NCBI RefSeq assembly: GCF_008180615.1
Contig: NZ_VTEH01000006.1
Location: 1,040 to 65,039, forward strand
Source: Rossellomorea vietnamensis
Lineage (GTDB): Bacteria; Bacillota; Bacilli; Bacillales; Bacillaceae_B
Direction: 5' to 3'
Length of the DNA: 64,000 nucleotides
The position numbers and the translations under genes are program-made. Below, one piece after another: positions 38,525 to 50,401 of the stretch. Positions within the stretch are counted from its first letter, which is position 1. Every line of letters begins with the position of its first letter. The notes below the pieces were generated by a model, which saw only the letters and a program-made list of their open reading frames with translations, searched no databases and was not told where the DNA came from.

Positions 38525-38690
38525 GTGAATGGATTTAAATATCCATACAGAAAGATTACTTTCTGTAAAAGTCTGCACTTAACAGCAGAAAAGTGAAGGG
38601 CAGCCAGGTTTGTCGGATGTCCGCAGCGGCTTTGCGATTGCCAAGGTCTTTACTTTACATGTAAGTGCAGTGTTTCGGAGGGAGGGAAAG
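38525..38690 (+). ncRNA. Candidate structured 5' leader of rpsU-yqeY mRNA
   Basis: Three consecutive structures can form: ATGGAT / ATCCAT around 38529-38545; ACAGAAAG / CTTTCTGT at 38547-38566; and a closing helix CTGCACTTA (38573-38581) with TAAGTGCAG (38662-38670). The closing helix surrounds an 80-nt domain with inner pairings such as GGCA / TGCC and CGGA-TG-TCCG. The domain ends about 8 nt before the GGAGGGAGG ribosome binding site. No poly-U terminator follows. It does not match a leader family I can name. Confidence 0.5.
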
Positions 38691-38694
38691 AGAG

Positions 38695-38868
38695 ATGTCA
38701 AAAACAGTTGTTCGTAAAAACGAATCGCTTGAAGATGCTCTTCGTCGCTTCAAACGTACAGTTTCTAAAACAGGAACTTTGCAAGAGTACAGAAAGCGCG
38801 AATTCTATGAAAAGCCAAGCGTAAAGCGTAAGAAGAAATCTGAAGCAGCCAGAAAACGTAAGTTCTAA
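38695..38868 (+). CDS. rpsU: Ribosomal protein bS21
   Basis: A 57-aa basic protein of the small subunit, near the anti-Shine-Dalgarno end of 16S r[22 protein letters not shown] and the C-terminal [14 protein letters not shown] are typical. ATG 38695 follows GGAGGGAGGG. A longer frame from 38665 is not supported by a ribosome binding site. Followed by yqeY 14 bp downstream. Confidence 0.97.
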   Translation: MSKTVVRKNESLEDALRRFKRTVSKTGTLQEYRKREFYEKPSVKRKKKSEAARKRKF

Positions 38869-38882
38869 GAGAGGGTGTAGAT

Positions 38883-39329
38883 ATGAGTCTTCTCGATCGT
38901 TTAAATAATGATATGAAACAAGCTATGAGGAATAAAGAGAAAGAAAAACTCTCAGTGATCCGTATGTTGAAAGCAGCATTGCAAAATGAGGCGATTAAGC
39001 ATGGAAAACAGGAGCTTTCTCAAGATGAAGAGTTGACTGTCCTTTCTCGAGAAGTCAAGCAACGCAAAGACTCCCTCCAGGAATTTCAAAACGCAGGCCG
39101 TGAGGATCTCGTTGAGAAAATTCAATCGGAACTGACTTACGTCGAAATATATATGCCTGAACAGCTGTCTGAAGATGAAGTATCGTCCATCATTAAGCAA
39201 GCCATCGATGAAACGAATGCAACGTCCAAGGCAGATATGGGTAAGGTGATGGGGGCTATCATGCCTAAAGTTAAAGGGAAAGCTGATGGAGCTCTCGTCA
39301 ATAAACTTGTTCAAAATCATTTATCGTAA
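38883..39329 (+). CDS. yqeY: GatB/YqeY domain protein
   Basis: A 148-aa homologue of the tRNA-binding tail of GatB, the amidotransferase subunit. The helical bundle starts [21 protein letters not shown] and ends in the YqeY module [21 protein letters not shown]. Role unproven; it usually lies after rpsU. A strong terminator follows. Confidence 0.94.
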   Translation: MSLLDRLNNDMKQAMRNKEKEKLSVIRMLKAALQNEAIKHGKQELSQDEELTVLSREVKQRKDSLQEFQNAGREDLVEKIQSELTYVEIYMPEQLSEDEVSSIIKQAIDETNATSKADMGKVMGAIMPKVKGKADGALVNKLVQNHLS

Positions 39330-39334
39330 ACATG

Positions 39335-39370
39335 AAAATGAGAAGCGGTCTTCCGCTTCTCATTTTTTTT
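39335..39370 (+). terminator. Terminator of rpsU-yqeY
   Basis: Stem GAGAAGCGG / CCGCTTCTC with TCTT loop, followed by ATTTTTTTT. Confidence 0.95.
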
Positions 39371-39595
39371 GGAGTTAGACTTTGGGGACAGGGGTAATGA
39401 AGATTTGAAATTACTCTCTTATGCGTTGACGGCTAAGTAGTAAAAATCTTTTAGAATTTGCGAACCTGCCTCATGTCTTTCAAGTGCATCCCCTTTTTAA
39501 AAGGGTTGTATATCCTGCTTGAAATACATAAGTATATAAATAAAGAATGAAGAAGAGTTACTTAATAACGGCTGGCTGATTTTTTTTGCAAAAAA

Positions 39596-39621
39596 TGAAA
39601 CCTTTTTTTATCTCAATCGTA
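39596..39621 (+). promoter_or_regulatory. Sigma-W promoter of yqeZ-floA-yqfB
   Basis: TGAAAC at 39596-39601 and CGTA at 39618-39621 with a 16-bp, T-rich spacer. This is the consensus of the cell-envelope stress sigma factor SigW, which drives the same operon in B. subtilis. The 220 bp before it, back to the yqeY terminator, show nothing else. Confidence 0.9.
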
Positions 39622-39678
39622 CATAATATAGGATAAGTAATTATAATTTTTTCTTGATAGGCCGAAAGGGGTGAAATC

Positions 39679-41007
39679 TTGAAATTATTAAGAAAAATCT
39701 ATATAGGCGGTTTGATGCTGCTTCTCGCTGTTTCCTTGATAGGTTCGATGCCTTTCAATACTGAAGCTCAAGGGGAAGGTGAAATTGTTTTTGTCATCCC
39801 GATTGAAAAAGAAGTGGAGAAAGGTTTGCATGCATTCTTGAGCAGGGGAATAGCTGATGCCCGGGAGGCGGGTGCCGATACGATTGTTTTCCAGATTGAT
39901 ACACCTGGAGGATTGGTCGATGCGGCAGGAAATATCGCAAAGCTTCTTGATAGTACTGAAATAAAGACGGTCGCTTTCGTCGATAATCGAGCCTTGTCAG
40001 CAGGAGCATTCATTGCTCTTCATGCTGATGAAATATACATGGTGCCCAATGGAACAATGGGGGCAGCTGCCGTCATTGACCAAGCCGGTAATTCTGCTGA
40101 TGAAAAAGCTCAAAGCTATTGGCTTGCAGCCATGAGAAGTGCCGCTGAAACCAGCGGACGGGATCCGAAATATGCTCTCGCGATGGCTGATAAAAATGTC
40201 GACCTTCCTGAAGTTGGTGCAGCAAAAGGTGAACTGCTTACTCTTGATGCAAGAACAGCAGAGTCTGTAGAGTATTCCGAGGGAACCGTAAGTAACATGG
40301 ATGAACTGCTGAAGGAAATAGGGCTTGAAGACGCAGAAGTTATTAGTGTCGAAGAAACGTTTGCAGAGAAATTGGCAAGGTTCATAACCAATCCGGTTGT
40401 GGTGCCGATCCTTCTTTCACTGGCCAGCCTCGGGCTGGTAATCGAACTCTATTCGCCCGGTTTTGGTGTGGCGGGTTCCATAGGTTTGGCGTCATTGCTG
40501 CTCTTCTTTTATGGACATTTGGTCGCCGGCCTGGCAGGATATGAAACGCTGATCCTATTCCTCATTGGAGCCGGATTGATAGTCGCTGAATTTTTCCTTC
40601 CCGGAGGCATTGCCGGGATACTGGGTATAGGTGCCATTATAGGAAGTATCCTGATGGCGGGAGGCGATGTTGTTGCTATGGGTACATCCCTTTTGATAGC
40701 AATGGCTGTCGCAATCATAGCAATGGTGGTGTTTGTAAAGGTGTTTGGTAAAAAGATGAAGCTTTTCAATAAGATAATCTTGAAGGATTCCACCAGCACA
40801 GAGGGTGGATATGTCTCTAATGTCAACCGCCTGGAACTGATCGGGGCAACAGGGGTAACGAAGACAGCTCTGCGCCCTTCAGGAACAATCGTAATCGAAG
40901 ATGAAAGAATCGACGCTGTTTCAGAAGGCGGATTTATCGGTCTGAACAAGCCGGTAAGAGTCGTTAAAGTAGAAGGCTCGAGAACGGTAGTAAGAGAAAT
41001 CGAATAA
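39679..41007 (+). CDS. yqeZ: NfeD-like membrane serine protease YqeZ
   Basis: A 442-aa NfeD1b protein. A signal peptide or anchor (residues 8-30) is followed by a ClpP/SppA-like protease domain (DTPGGLVDAA, ALSAGAFIALHAD with the nucleophilic Ser, and the conserved Lys in AQSYWLAAMR-like stretch). Four hydrophobic segments then follow (about 240-360) and a C-terminal OB-fold NfeD domain. It partners the flotillin encoded next and affects membrane organisation and envelope-stress resistance. TTG start at 39679 behind AAAGGGGTG. Confidence 0.9.
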   Translation: MKLLRKIYIGGLMLLLAVSLIGSMPFNTEAQGEGEIVFVIPIEKEVEKGLHAFLSRGIADAREAGADTIVFQIDTPGGLVDAAGNIAKLLDSTEIKTVAFVDNRALSAGAFIALHADEIYMVPNGTMGAAAVIDQAGNSADEKAQSYWLAAMRSAAETSGRDPKYALAMADKNVDLPEVGAAKGELLTLDARTAESVEYSEGTVSNMDELLKEIGLEDAEVISVEETFAEKLARFITNPVVVPILLSLASLGLVIELYSPGFGVAGSIGLASLLLFFYGHLVAGLAGYETLILFLIGAGLIVAEFFLPGGIAGILGIGAIIGSILMAGGDVVAMGTSLLIAMAVAIIAMVVFVKVFGKKMKLFNKIILKDSTSTEGGYVSNVNRLELIGATGVTKTALRPSGTIVIEDERIDAVSEGGFIGLNKPVRVVKVEGSRTVVREIE

Positions 41008-41045
41008 TTCAAACATAACTGGTACAATTTGAAGGAGGAAAAGTA

Positions 41046-42047
41046 ATGGTTCTAGATGCAAGTACAATATTAATTTTAGTAGCCGTCGTAGCCGGACTCA
41101 TAATATTGGGTGTCCTGTTTACGTTCGTGCCGGTGATGCTGTGGATTTCAGCAATCGCTGCCGGAGTCAGAATTAGCATTTTCACATTAGTAGGGATGAG
41201 ATTAAGAAGGGTTATTCCAAGCCGTATCATTAACCCTTTGATCAAAGCGCATAAAGCCGGGCTTACGGTAACCATAAACCAGCTGGAGAGCCATTATCTT
41301 GCAGGCGGTAATGTAGACCGGGTTGTGAATGCCTTGATTGCTGCTCATCGTGCGAACATTGAGTTAACATTCGAAAGAGCAGCTGCAATCGACCTTGCCG
41401 GCCGTGACGTACTTGAAGCGGTTCAGATGAGTGTTAATCCAAAAGTAATCGAGACACCATTCATTGCCGGTGTGGCGATGGACGGAATTGAAGTAAAAGC
41501 AAAAGCGCGTATTACAGTAAGAGCCAATATCGACCGCCTTGTCGGTGGTGCGGGTGAAGATACGATTGTTGCTCGTGTAGGGGAAGGGATTGTTTCAACA
41601 ATTGGTTCTTCAACTAATCATAAAAAAGTCCTTGAGAACCCTGACATGATCTCTCAAACGGTCCTTACCAAGGGCCTTGATGCTGGAACTGCCTTTGAAA
41701 TTCTATCGATCGATATTGCGGACGTGGATATCGGGAAAAATATCGGTGCCGAGCTGCAGACAGAGCAGGCGGAAGCTGATAAGAATATTGCCCAGGCCAA
41801 AGCAGAAGAGCGCAGAGCCATGGCGGTAGCGAATGAGCAGGAAATGATTGCGAAAGTCCAGGAAATGAGAGCAAAGGTAGTAGAAGCAGAAGCGGAAGTA
41901 CCTCTTGCAATGGCAGAAGCTCTGAGATCTGGAAATATTGGTGTCATGGATTATATGAATTATAAGAATATCGATGCTGATACAGAAATGAGAGGTTCCA
42001 TCGGCAAATTGACTGGTGATAAGAATGAAGAGGGCCAAGATGAATAG
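41046..42047 (+). CDS. floA: Flotillin-like protein FloA
   Basis: Membrane scaffold protein of functional microdomains (333 aa, YqfA). An N-terminal hairpin anchor occupies about residues 5-50. An SPFH/PHB domain follows, then a Glu/Ala-rich coiled coil ([20 protein letters not shown]) that drives oligomerisation. ATG 41046 lies behind AAGGAGG. Expected to rise with YqeZ through the sigma-W promoter during envelope stress. Confidence 0.96.
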   Translation: MVLDASTILILVAVVAGLIILGVLFTFVPVMLWISAIAAGVRISIFTLVGMRLRRVIPSRIINPLIKAHKAGLTVTINQLESHYLAGGNVDRVVNALIAAHRANIELTFERAAAIDLAGRDVLEAVQMSVNPKVIETPFIAGVAMDGIEVKAKARITVRANIDRLVGGAGEDTIVARVGEGIVSTIGSSTNHKKVLENPDMISQTVLTKGLDAGTAFEILSIDIADVDIGKNIGAELQTEQAEADKNIAQAKAEERRAMAVANEQEMIAKVQEMRAKVVEAEAEVPLAMAEALRSGNIGVMDYMNYKNIDADTEMRGSIGKLTGDKNEEGQDE

Positions 42048-42077
42048 ATCTTCTCTTCTGAGAAAGGGGATCTTTTT

Positions 42078-42521
42078 ATGGAAAATCTGATATTTCTTGT
42101 TATAGCCGGGCTGGTCAGTATGCTTTTCAACAGGGTGAAACGGGACCCTTCCGACCAGGACCCGCGGTCTCCCCGGCCTCAGCGTCCTGAATCTGATGCC
42201 GGCCCCGTATGGGAAGAAGCCGCGAATGATCTCGAGACTGTCCTTGATAAAGGAGTCGAAACGATTCAAACACAAGGAAAGAACAAGTTCCTCGAGAAGC
42301 AGGAAGAGGCCAGGAAACGCATTTCAGACTTGAAGTCTCAAGAGCAAGTCTATAATCAGCGTGCCGAAAGTGTGCAAGTAAAAATACGTAAATCTTCCCC
42401 GAGAAAGAAGGCTGCCAGAGTAAATCTCAGAAACCTGGGAAGCGATGATCTTGTTAAAGGGATCGTTTTATCAGAAGTGCTGGGGCCTCCAAGGGCCAAA
42501 AAACGAAACTGGCGGGGCTGA
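42078..42521 (+). CDS. yqfB: YqfB-like protein of the floA operon
   Basis: A 147-aa protein of unknown function. A short hydrophobic N-terminus (LIFLVIAGLVSMLF) is followed by a proline- and charge-rich tail. Position after floA corresponds to yqfB of B. subtilis. Sequence conservation is expected to be low, so the name rests mostly on synteny. Its stop is close to the large hairpin before yqfC. Confidence 0.7.
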   Translation: MENLIFLVIAGLVSMLFNRVKRDPSDQDPRSPRPQRPESDAGPVWEEAANDLETVLDKGVETIQTQGKNKFLEKQEEARKRISDLKSQEQVYNQRAESVQVKIRKSSPRKKAARVNLRNLGSDDLVKGIVLSEVLGPPRAKKRNWRG

Positions 42522-42540
42522 AAATAAAATAACAGTGATG

Positions 42541-42586
42541 AAACCCCCTTTTATCTCATAAATATGAGATGAAAGGGGGTTCTTTT
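42541..42586 (+). promoter_or_regulatory. Terminator-like hairpin covering the yqfC ribosome binding site
   Basis: AACCCCCTTT-ATCTCAT pairs with ATGAGAT-AAAGGGGGTT (about 18 bp with single mismatches, 4-nt loop), then CTTTTTG. The AAAGGGGG arm is also the only ribosome binding site for yqfC. The structure can end the sigma-W transcript and hide this site in any readthrough mRNA. Confidence 0.85.
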
Positions 42587-42589
42587 TGT

Positions 42590-42874
42590 ATGGCGAAAAA
42601 ATGGTTTCAAAAGGCGCGCCATTGGATGACCAAAACAATGGACCTTCCGGAAGATGTCATGATGGACCTTCCCCGCATCACCATGATTGGACAGATTCAT
42701 ATTTATATCGAAAACCACAGAGGGCTTTTGACCTTCACAGATGATGAAGTACGCCTGCTCCTTAAACAGGGACAGCTCCTGATAAAAGGCCAGTCTTTTG
42801 TTATAAAGATGATTCTCCCAGAGGAAATTCTGTTGGAAGGAAAAATCATGGAAGTCGTTTATCTCGAACAGTAA
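42590..42874 (+). CDS. yqfC: Sporulation protein YqfC
   Basis: A 94-aa protein of the YabP/YqfC family, made in the mother cell under sigma-E in B. subtilis. Typical core: DLPRITMIGQIHIYIENH and LLLKQGQLLIKGQSF. Its biochemical role is unknown. ATG 42590 follows the AAAGGGGG arm of a hairpin by 11 nt. A longer frame from 42569 lacks a ribosome binding site. It probably shares a unit with yqfD. Confidence 0.92.
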   Translation: MAKKWFQKARHWMTKTMDLPEDVMMDLPRITMIGQIHIYIENHRGLLTFTDDEVRLLLKQGQLLIKGQSFVIKMILPEEILLEGKIMEVVYLEQ

Positions 42875-42893
42875 CGGAACAGGAGGGTTTGAC

Positions 42894-44087
42894 TTGAAGA
42901 ACCAGTGGATTACGTTTTTTACAGGCAAAGTGCTTGTTAAGGTTGAAGGACAAGGCATTGAAAGATTTATTAACGAAATGACACGATCAAAAATAGCGGT
43001 TTGGCAAGTGAAGAGAATGGGCGAACAAACCTTCACCTTTTACCTATCCCTCAATGATCTACATAACTTTAGGCGTGCAGTCAGGAAGTTTGGCTGCCGT
43101 GTCACTTTTCTAAGAGGACAAGGGTCTCCTTTTCTGTGGAAAAGAGCATTGAAAAACAGTGGTTTCCTACTGGGCGGGATTTCATTTTTTGTCATGATCC
43201 TCCTTTTATCGAACATGGTCTGGGGCATAAGCATAAAAGGGGCAAGCCCTCAAACACAATATGAAATTGAAAAGCAGCTTCAAGAGATGGGGATCAAAAA
43301 GGGAAAGTTCCAATTTTCCATCCCTGATGTGGAGAGTATACAGCGTGAGCTTTCCAACCGCATGAACAACATTACATGGGTTGGTGTGGAGTTAAAAGGG
43401 ACAACTTACCACTTTCAGGTGGTGGAAAAAAATGAGCCGGAAACTGCAGAAGAGATCGGCGCCAGAAATTTAGTGGCAGAACAGAAAGCGGTCATCAAGG
43501 AAGTTTTTGTAGAAGAAGGCATGCCTATGGTCGAAGTAAATGACCATGTACAGAAAGGCCAGCTGCTGGTTTCTGGTCTAATCGGAAAAGAGGACCAGGA
43601 AAAGAAAGAAGCCGTCTCCGCGAAAGGTGTCATTCGCGGAGAAGTGTGGTATATAACCAAAGTGGAATTGCCCCTGGAAACGGATTTCGAAGTTTTCAGC
43701 GGAGATGAAAAAGTAAAGCATTATATTTCCTTCGGTAAATTCCGGTTACCTATTTGGGGTTGGGGAAAGATAGACTATAAAAAGAGTATTGATGAACAAG
43801 ATGAACACAAATTGAAGTTCCTTAAATGGGAGCTGCCACTTACCTATACTGAGAAAACCGTAAGAGAAAAGGAAGACGTTACGAGAAAATATTCGAGAAA
43901 AGAGGCCGTTATAACGGCAAAGGAATTGGCGCGGAATAATTTGAAAGCAGAACTTCCCGAAGACGCGGAAGTCACCGGTGAAAAAATTTTACATGAACAG
44001 ATTGAAAATGGTAAAGTAAGGTTAAACGTACACTTTAAAGTAATAGAAGACATAGCTGTCGGACAACCAATTATTCAAGGAGACTGA
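42894..44087 (+). CDS. yqfD: Sporulation protein YqfD
   Basis: A 397-aa mother-cell membrane protein needed for efficient sporulation (SpoIV-stage family). A soluble N-terminal domain comes first, then one membrane helix near residues 91-111 (FLLGGISFFVMILLLSNMVW). A large outer domain rich in beta strands follows. TTG start at 42894 with GGAGGG in front, directly after yqfC. The phoH start follows 3 bp after the stop. Confidence 0.93.
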   Translation: MKNQWITFFTGKVLVKVEGQGIERFINEMTRSKIAVWQVKRMGEQTFTFYLSLNDLHNFRRAVRKFGCRVTFLRGQGSPFLWKRALKNSGFLLGGISFFVMILLLSNMVWGISIKGASPQTQYEIEKQLQEMGIKKGKFQFSIPDVESIQRELSNRMNNITWVGVELKGTTYHFQVVEKNEPETAEEIGARNLVAEQKAVIKEVFVEEGMPMVEVNDHVQKGQLLVSGLIGKEDQEKKEAVSAKGVIRGEVWYITKVELPLETDFEVFSGDEKVKHYISFGKFRLPIWGWGKIDYKKSIDEQDEHKLKFLKWELPLTYTEKTVREKEDVTRKYSRKEAVITAKELARNNLKAELPEDAEVTGEKILHEQIENGKVRLNVHFKVIEDIAVGQPIIQGD

Positions 44088-44090
44088 GTA

Positions 44091-45053
44091 ATGCCAGATG
44101 AATTGAAAACCACAAACATTCAACTTGATAATCCAAATGAAGCGATTGCTCTATTCGGCGTTTCGGATTCACATTTAAAATCAATGGAAAGTGAATTATC
44201 AATTTCCATAGTGACCAGGGGAGAGTCTGTTTATATCTCAGGGGAAGAGCAAGCTGTCTCGATGGCACAGGAAATCCTGAACAAGCTTCTTGTTGTCATC
44301 CGCAAAGGAATCAATATCAGCCAGCGAGATGTCACATATGCACTGCAGATGGCAAAGCAGGGGACACTGGAGTATTTCGAAGACTTATACAATGAAGAGA
44401 TAACGAAAAATGCAAAAGGCAAACCGATACGTGTAAAAACACTGGGGCAGCGCCAATACATCCATGCCATTCGTAATAATGATCTTGTTTTTGGAATCGG
44501 TCCTGCAGGGACCGGAAAAACCTATTTAGCAGTCGTAATGGCCGTACATGCTTTAAAGAATGGCATGGTCAAAAGAATTATCCTTACAAGGCCGGCAGTC
44601 GAAGCAGGGGAAAGTCTCGGCTTTCTACCCGGCGACCTGAAAGAAAAGGTAGATCCTTATTTACGGCCGCTGTATGATGCCCTGAACGATGTCCTCGGTG
44701 CAGACCATACCCAGCGGCTGATTGAACGGGGAACGATTGAGATTGCTCCCCTGGCGTACATGAGGGGAAGAACACTGGATGATGCCTTTGTCATTCTGGA
44801 CGAAGCGCAGAATACGACCCAGGCGCAGATGAAGATGTTTCTGACCAGGCTTGGGTTTGAGTCAAAAATGATCATCAATGGTGACCGGTCTCAAGTCGAC
44901 TTGCCCAAGGGAGCGCAATCCGGCCTGGTGGCAGCGGAAAAAATTCTTAAAGAAATCAAAGGGCTCTCATTTGTTTATCTCGAGCAGACAGATGTTGTCC
45001 GCCATCCGCTGGTAGGAAAAATCATTAATGCCTATGAAAAAAATTCTATGTAA
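44091..45053 (+). CDS. phoH: PhoH-like P-loop ATPase
   Basis: A 320-aa ATPase of the PhoH family, linked to RNA metabolism together with YbeY. An N-terminal KH-like region (about 1-80) is followed by the ATPase with Walker A GPAGTGKTYLAV (about 137-148) and Walker B FVILDEAQNTT. AAGGAG lies before ATG 44091. A terminator separates it from pgpH. Confidence 0.95.
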   Translation: MPDELKTTNIQLDNPNEAIALFGVSDSHLKSMESELSISIVTRGESVYISGEEQAVSMAQEILNKLLVVIRKGINISQRDVTYALQMAKQGTLEYFEDLYNEEITKNAKGKPIRVKTLGQRQYIHAIRNNDLVFGIGPAGTGKTYLAVVMAVHALKNGMVKRIILTRPAVEAGESLGFLPGDLKEKVDPYLRPLYDALNDVLGADHTQRLIERGTIEIAPLAYMRGRTLDDAFVILDEAQNTTQAQMKMFLTRLGFESKMIINGDRSQVDLPKGAQSGLVAAEKILKEIKGLSFVYLEQTDVVRHPLVGKIINAYEKNSM

Positions 45054-45059
45054 ACACTG

Positions 45060-45093
45060 CTGTCTGCGGGGATTTCCTGCAGACAGTTTTTTT
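45060..45093 (+). terminator. Terminator of yqfC-yqfD-phoH
   Basis: Stem CTGTCTGC / GCAGACAG followed by TTTTTTT. Confidence 0.92.
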
Positions 45094-45228
45094 ATAATGA
45101 GCAGCTGGGAAAGAAATACAGAAGCGAAAATAGAGGGTGCAATCCTCTACAAAAACTGTTATCATTTTACATAATTAATAGAAAAATTCACCTCTATACA
45201 TAACTTGAAACCAGCCGGGAGGATTCTG

Positions 45229-47415
45229 ATGAAGTTTCAGCCTTATATCAATAAGATTCGTTCGATATTGAGCTATAAAGTTTTTACACTTCTTATATTT
45301 GTCTTACTGGGTTTATTGCTTTACGGAGTTCTATATGGAAATGTCAAACCCGAGAAGTACGATGTTAACGTTTTTGAAATTGCCGATGTGACAATCAGAT
45401 CTCCTAAATTGATCAAGGATGAAGAGCTGACACAGAAGAAAAGGGAAGAGGCGGCTGACGAAGTGCCCAATCAGTATACCCGCCAGCAGGATGTGGTGGA
45501 GAACCGGGTAGCCCTCATAGATTCGATTTTCGGGATCATTAAAGATGTGGGTAAGGAAACGGCCGCTTCACAGGCTGAGGAGCCGGCTGACGCCGCTGAA
45601 GAGACAGAGGCTGAACCTGCGGTCGAGGAAAAACTCGCTGATCTCAAAGTCCAGCTGACCAAGAACGCTAATGTAAGGGAAAATATTACCCAAAGCATTC
45701 CGGACAGCATTTTTCTCACTCTGCTGCAGCTTAGTGATGATGAACTGCAGCGTGTCAAAACGACGGTTGTTTCCCAAATTAAGACAACCATGAGTGACAA
45801 GATCTTTGAAGAAGATTTATATGCAGTCAATGAAAGAATGGATACAAGGATAAGGGCGCTTAATCTTCCTCCTGCCATGATTGAGGCGGCTGTATTCTTG
45901 AGCAGGTTTGCGGTTATCCCAACCGAGGTATTCAACCAGGAACTGACTCAGCAGAAGCAGCAGCAGGCGATGGAAGAAGTAGCACCTGAAGAAATCATCG
46001 AAGGGGAAGTCATTGTACAGCAAGGGAAGATGGTCACCCATGAGGATTACAGGCAGCTGGAGCTCCTGGGACTGCTTTCATCGGAAACTCCAATTAAGCC
46101 GTTTATCGGACTTGGGATTTTTGTTGTCCTGGCCATTGGAGCTATTTATTATCACTTCCATAATTGGGATCTCCCTGAAGAAAGAAAACAGAACAGGCTT
46201 ATCCTTCTCAGCCTTGTTTTCGTCATCAGCCTCATCTTGATGAAAATCATTGCTTTGATGAAGGAGCTCGATTTGGACAGGGTTGGATTCCTGTTCCCGG
46301 CTGCACTGGCGGGGATGCTGATCAGAATCATGCTTAATGAAAGAATTGCCATGCTGATGGTCATGATCCTTGCAGCATGTGGAAGCATTGTATTTCATTA
46401 CGAGATTTCAGGAGCAATCGATATAGAAATGGCCATCTACATCATGTTCAGCGGACTTGCGGGGGTTTTGTTTCTGTCAAGCCGGAAAAACCGCACGAAT
46501 ATTTTGCAGGCGGGGTTATTTGTATCACTTGTAAACGTCATGATTATCTTATTCCTTCTCTTTTTGCGCGGTGTCACTTACACCAGCCTGGAATACACTT
46601 ATTTTGTGGTGTACGGGTTCGTTTCGGGAATCGGTTCTGCCGTGCTGGCAATAGGGTTCCTGCCATTTTTTGAAGCAGGCTTCGGGATCCTATCCGCAAT
46701 GAGGCTGGTGGAGTTATCGAATCCGAATCACCCACTCCTGAAAAAGCTGCTTACTGAGGCGCCGGGAACTTATCATCATAGTGTAATGGTAGCCAACCTG
46801 GCTGAAACAGCCTGTGAAGCCATAGGGGCAAATGGCTTGCTTGCGAGGGTGGGATGCTATTATCATGATGTAGGCAAGACGGTCAGGCCCCACTATTTCA
46901 TTGAGAATCAAATGAACACCGGCAATCCGCATGATCAGCTTCCTCCTGAAAGGAGCAGGGATATCATCATCCATCATGCGGCCGACGGAGCAGAGATGCT
47001 GCGGAAGTATAAGCTTCCTAAAGAATTCATAGATATAGCCGAGCAGCATCATGGAACGACTCTTCTAAAATTCTTTTACTACAAAGCTTTAAAAGAAAAT
47101 GAAGATTTGGATGAGGACTCTTATAGATATCCGGGACCAAAGCCGCAGACAAAGGAAACAGCTGTCATCAGCATAGCGGACAGTGTGGAAGCTGCTGTGA
47201 GGTCGATGAAGGGCCCAACCAACGATGAAATTAAAAAACTTGTAGACAGCATTGTGAAGGACAGGCTTCAAGACGGCCAATTCAATGAATGTGATATAAC
47301 TCTTAAGGAATTGGATATAGTAAAGAAAACATTGTGTGAAACGCTGAATGGAATTTTCCACTCAAGGATTGAATATCCGGAAGCAAACAGAAAGGAGCTT
47401 GCGCATGAATCTTGA
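45229..47415 (+). CDS. pgpH: 7TM-HD cyclic di-AMP phosphodiesterase PgpH
   Basis: Membrane enzyme that degrades c-di-AMP (728 aa). One N-terminal helix is followed by a long extracytoplasmic domain (about 45-285). Seven membrane helices (7TMR-HDED type) come next, and then the catalytic HD domain: [39 protein letters not shown] and [15 protein letters not shown] 45229 follows GGGAGGA; the upstream TTG frame has no site. Confidence 0.95.
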   Translation: MKFQPYINKIRSILSYKVFTLLIFVLLGLLLYGVLYGNVKPEKYDVNVFEIADVTIRSPKLIKDEELTQKKREEAADEVPNQYTRQQDVVENRVALIDSIFGIIKDVGKETAASQAEEPADAAEETEAEPAVEEKLADLKVQLTKNANVRENITQSIPDSIFLTLLQLSDDELQRVKTTVVSQIKTTMSDKIFEEDLYAVNERMDTRIRALNLPPAMIEAAVFLSRFAVIPTEVFNQELTQQKQQQAMEEVAPEEIIEGEVIVQQGKMVTHEDYRQLELLGLLSSETPIKPFIGLGIFVVLAIGAIYYHFHNWDLPEERKQNRLILLSLVFVISLILMKIIALMKELDLDRVGFLFPAALAGMLIRIMLNERIAMLMVMILAACGSIVFHYEISGAIDIEMAIYIMFSGLAGVLFLSSRKNRTNILQAGLFVSLVNVMIILFLLFLRGVTYTSLEYTYFVVYGFVSGIGSAVLAIGFLPFFEAGFGILSAMRLVELSNPNHPLLKKLLTEAPGTYHHSVMVANLAETACEAIGANGLLARVGCYYHDVGKTVRPHYFIENQMNTGNPHDQLPPERSRDIIIHHAADGAEMLRKYKLPKEFIDIAEQHHGTTLLKFFYYKALKENEDLDEDSYRYPGPKPQTKETAVISIADSVEAAVRSMKGPTNDEIKKLVDSIVKDRLQDGQFNECDITLKELDIVKKTLCETLNGIFHSRIEYPEANRKELAHES

Positions 47416-47875
47416 AATAGATTTTCTTGATGAAACCGATCAATTAGTTGAATCAGACAGAGAACTTGTACAGAGTCTGCTGAATTATGCAGCCGGTCAG
47501 GAAAGTGTCGAGCCGGCAAGTGAATTGACGTTATCCTTCGTGACGAACGAGCGGATAAAAGAGATTAATAAAGAATATCGTGATAAGGACCAGGCAACTG
47601 ACGTAATATCATTCGCCATGGAAGAGCTTGGGGAAGATGAGACGAAGATTATCGGAGATGGGATACCGCGTATCTTGGGAGATATCATCATCTCTGTGGA
47701 AAAAGCAAAAGAACAGGCAGAAGAATACGGCCATTCTTTTTCAAGGGAATTGGGCTTCCTTGCACTTCATGGCTTTCTCCATCTGCTTGGGTATGACCAT
47801 ATGAATGAGGAAGATGAAAAAAGGATGTTTGGAAGGCAAAAGGAAATCCTTGATGGATACGGACTTCAAAGATAA
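47405..47875 (+). CDS. ybeY: Endoribonuclease YbeY, rRNA maturation
   Basis: A zinc endoribonuclease for 16S rRNA 3' processing and ribosome quality control. 156 aa. The metal site is the [11 protein letters not shown] motif (HxxxHxxxxxH) near residue 118. ATG 47405 overlaps the end of pgpH by 11 bp and sits 7 nt after AAGGAG. Classic neighbour of phoH and era. Confidence 0.96.
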   Translation: MNLEIDFLDETDQLVESDRELVQSLLNYAAGQESVEPASELTLSFVTNERIKEINKEYRDKDQATDVISFAMEELGEDETKIIGDGIPRILGDIIISVEKAKEQAEEYGHSFSRELGFLALHGFLHLLGYDHMNEEDEKRMFGRQKEILDGYGLQR

Positions 47876-48245
47876 ACCTTCAAGGAGAAGGAAATTCCTG
47901 CGCTCCTTTAAATTCGCTTTCAAGGGCATCAAGCTTGTTTTTGCAGAAGAGCTGAATTTTCGCGTGCATTTTACGGTCTCCATTGCAGTAGTGGCTGCAG
48001 GATTCGTGCTTTCAATTTCCTTGCCGGAATGGATTGCCATTATCCTCTTGATTACGGGGATGTTTGCCTTGGAAATGCTCAATACGGCTATTGAGCGGAC
48101 CGTAGACCTGGTGACGAAGGAATACCATCCGCTGGCTGGGCAGGCCAAGGACATAGCCGCAGGAGCTGTTCTGTGCTACGCCCTGGGAGCCGTTGTGGTC
48201 GGTATCATGATATTCCTGCCAAAGCTGTGGGAAATCGTAAAATGA
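47853..48245 (+). CDS. dgkA: Undecaprenol/diacylglycerol kinase family protein
   Basis: A small membrane kinase, 130 aa. In Bacillus DgkA phosphorylates undecaprenol to recycle the cell-wall lipid carrier. Three membrane helices follow a basic N-terminus. The conserved core is AEELNFRVH and [14 protein letters not shown] (catalytic Glu). ATG 47853 lies inside the end of ybeY (23-bp overlap) behind AAAGGAAA, so translation is likely coupled. Confidence 0.94.
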   Translation: MDTDFKDKPSRRRKFLRSFKFAFKGIKLVFAEELNFRVHFTVSIAVVAAGFVLSISLPEWIAIILLITGMFALEMLNTAIERTVDLVTKEYHPLAGQAKDIAAGAVLCYALGAVVVGIMIFLPKLWEIVK

Positions 48246-48249
48246 GATG

Positions 48250-48284
48250 AAAGATTGCAGAGGGTGACTCTGCAATCTTTTTTT
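48250..48284 (+). terminator. Terminator of pgpH-ybeY-dgkA
   Basis: A 13-bp stem AAAGATTGCAGAG / CTCTGCAATCTTT followed by TTTTG. Confidence 0.95.
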
Positions 48285-50288
<2,004 letters not shown>

Positions 50289-50401
50289 AAAGTAAAATAC
50301 TGTTAAATTAACAATATTTACGTCTCATGTTTTTCCTTCTGAAGGTCAATCTAATAACACAAGGCAAGTGGCTAGTTTAAAACATGAAAGGCGGGGTTTT
50401 T

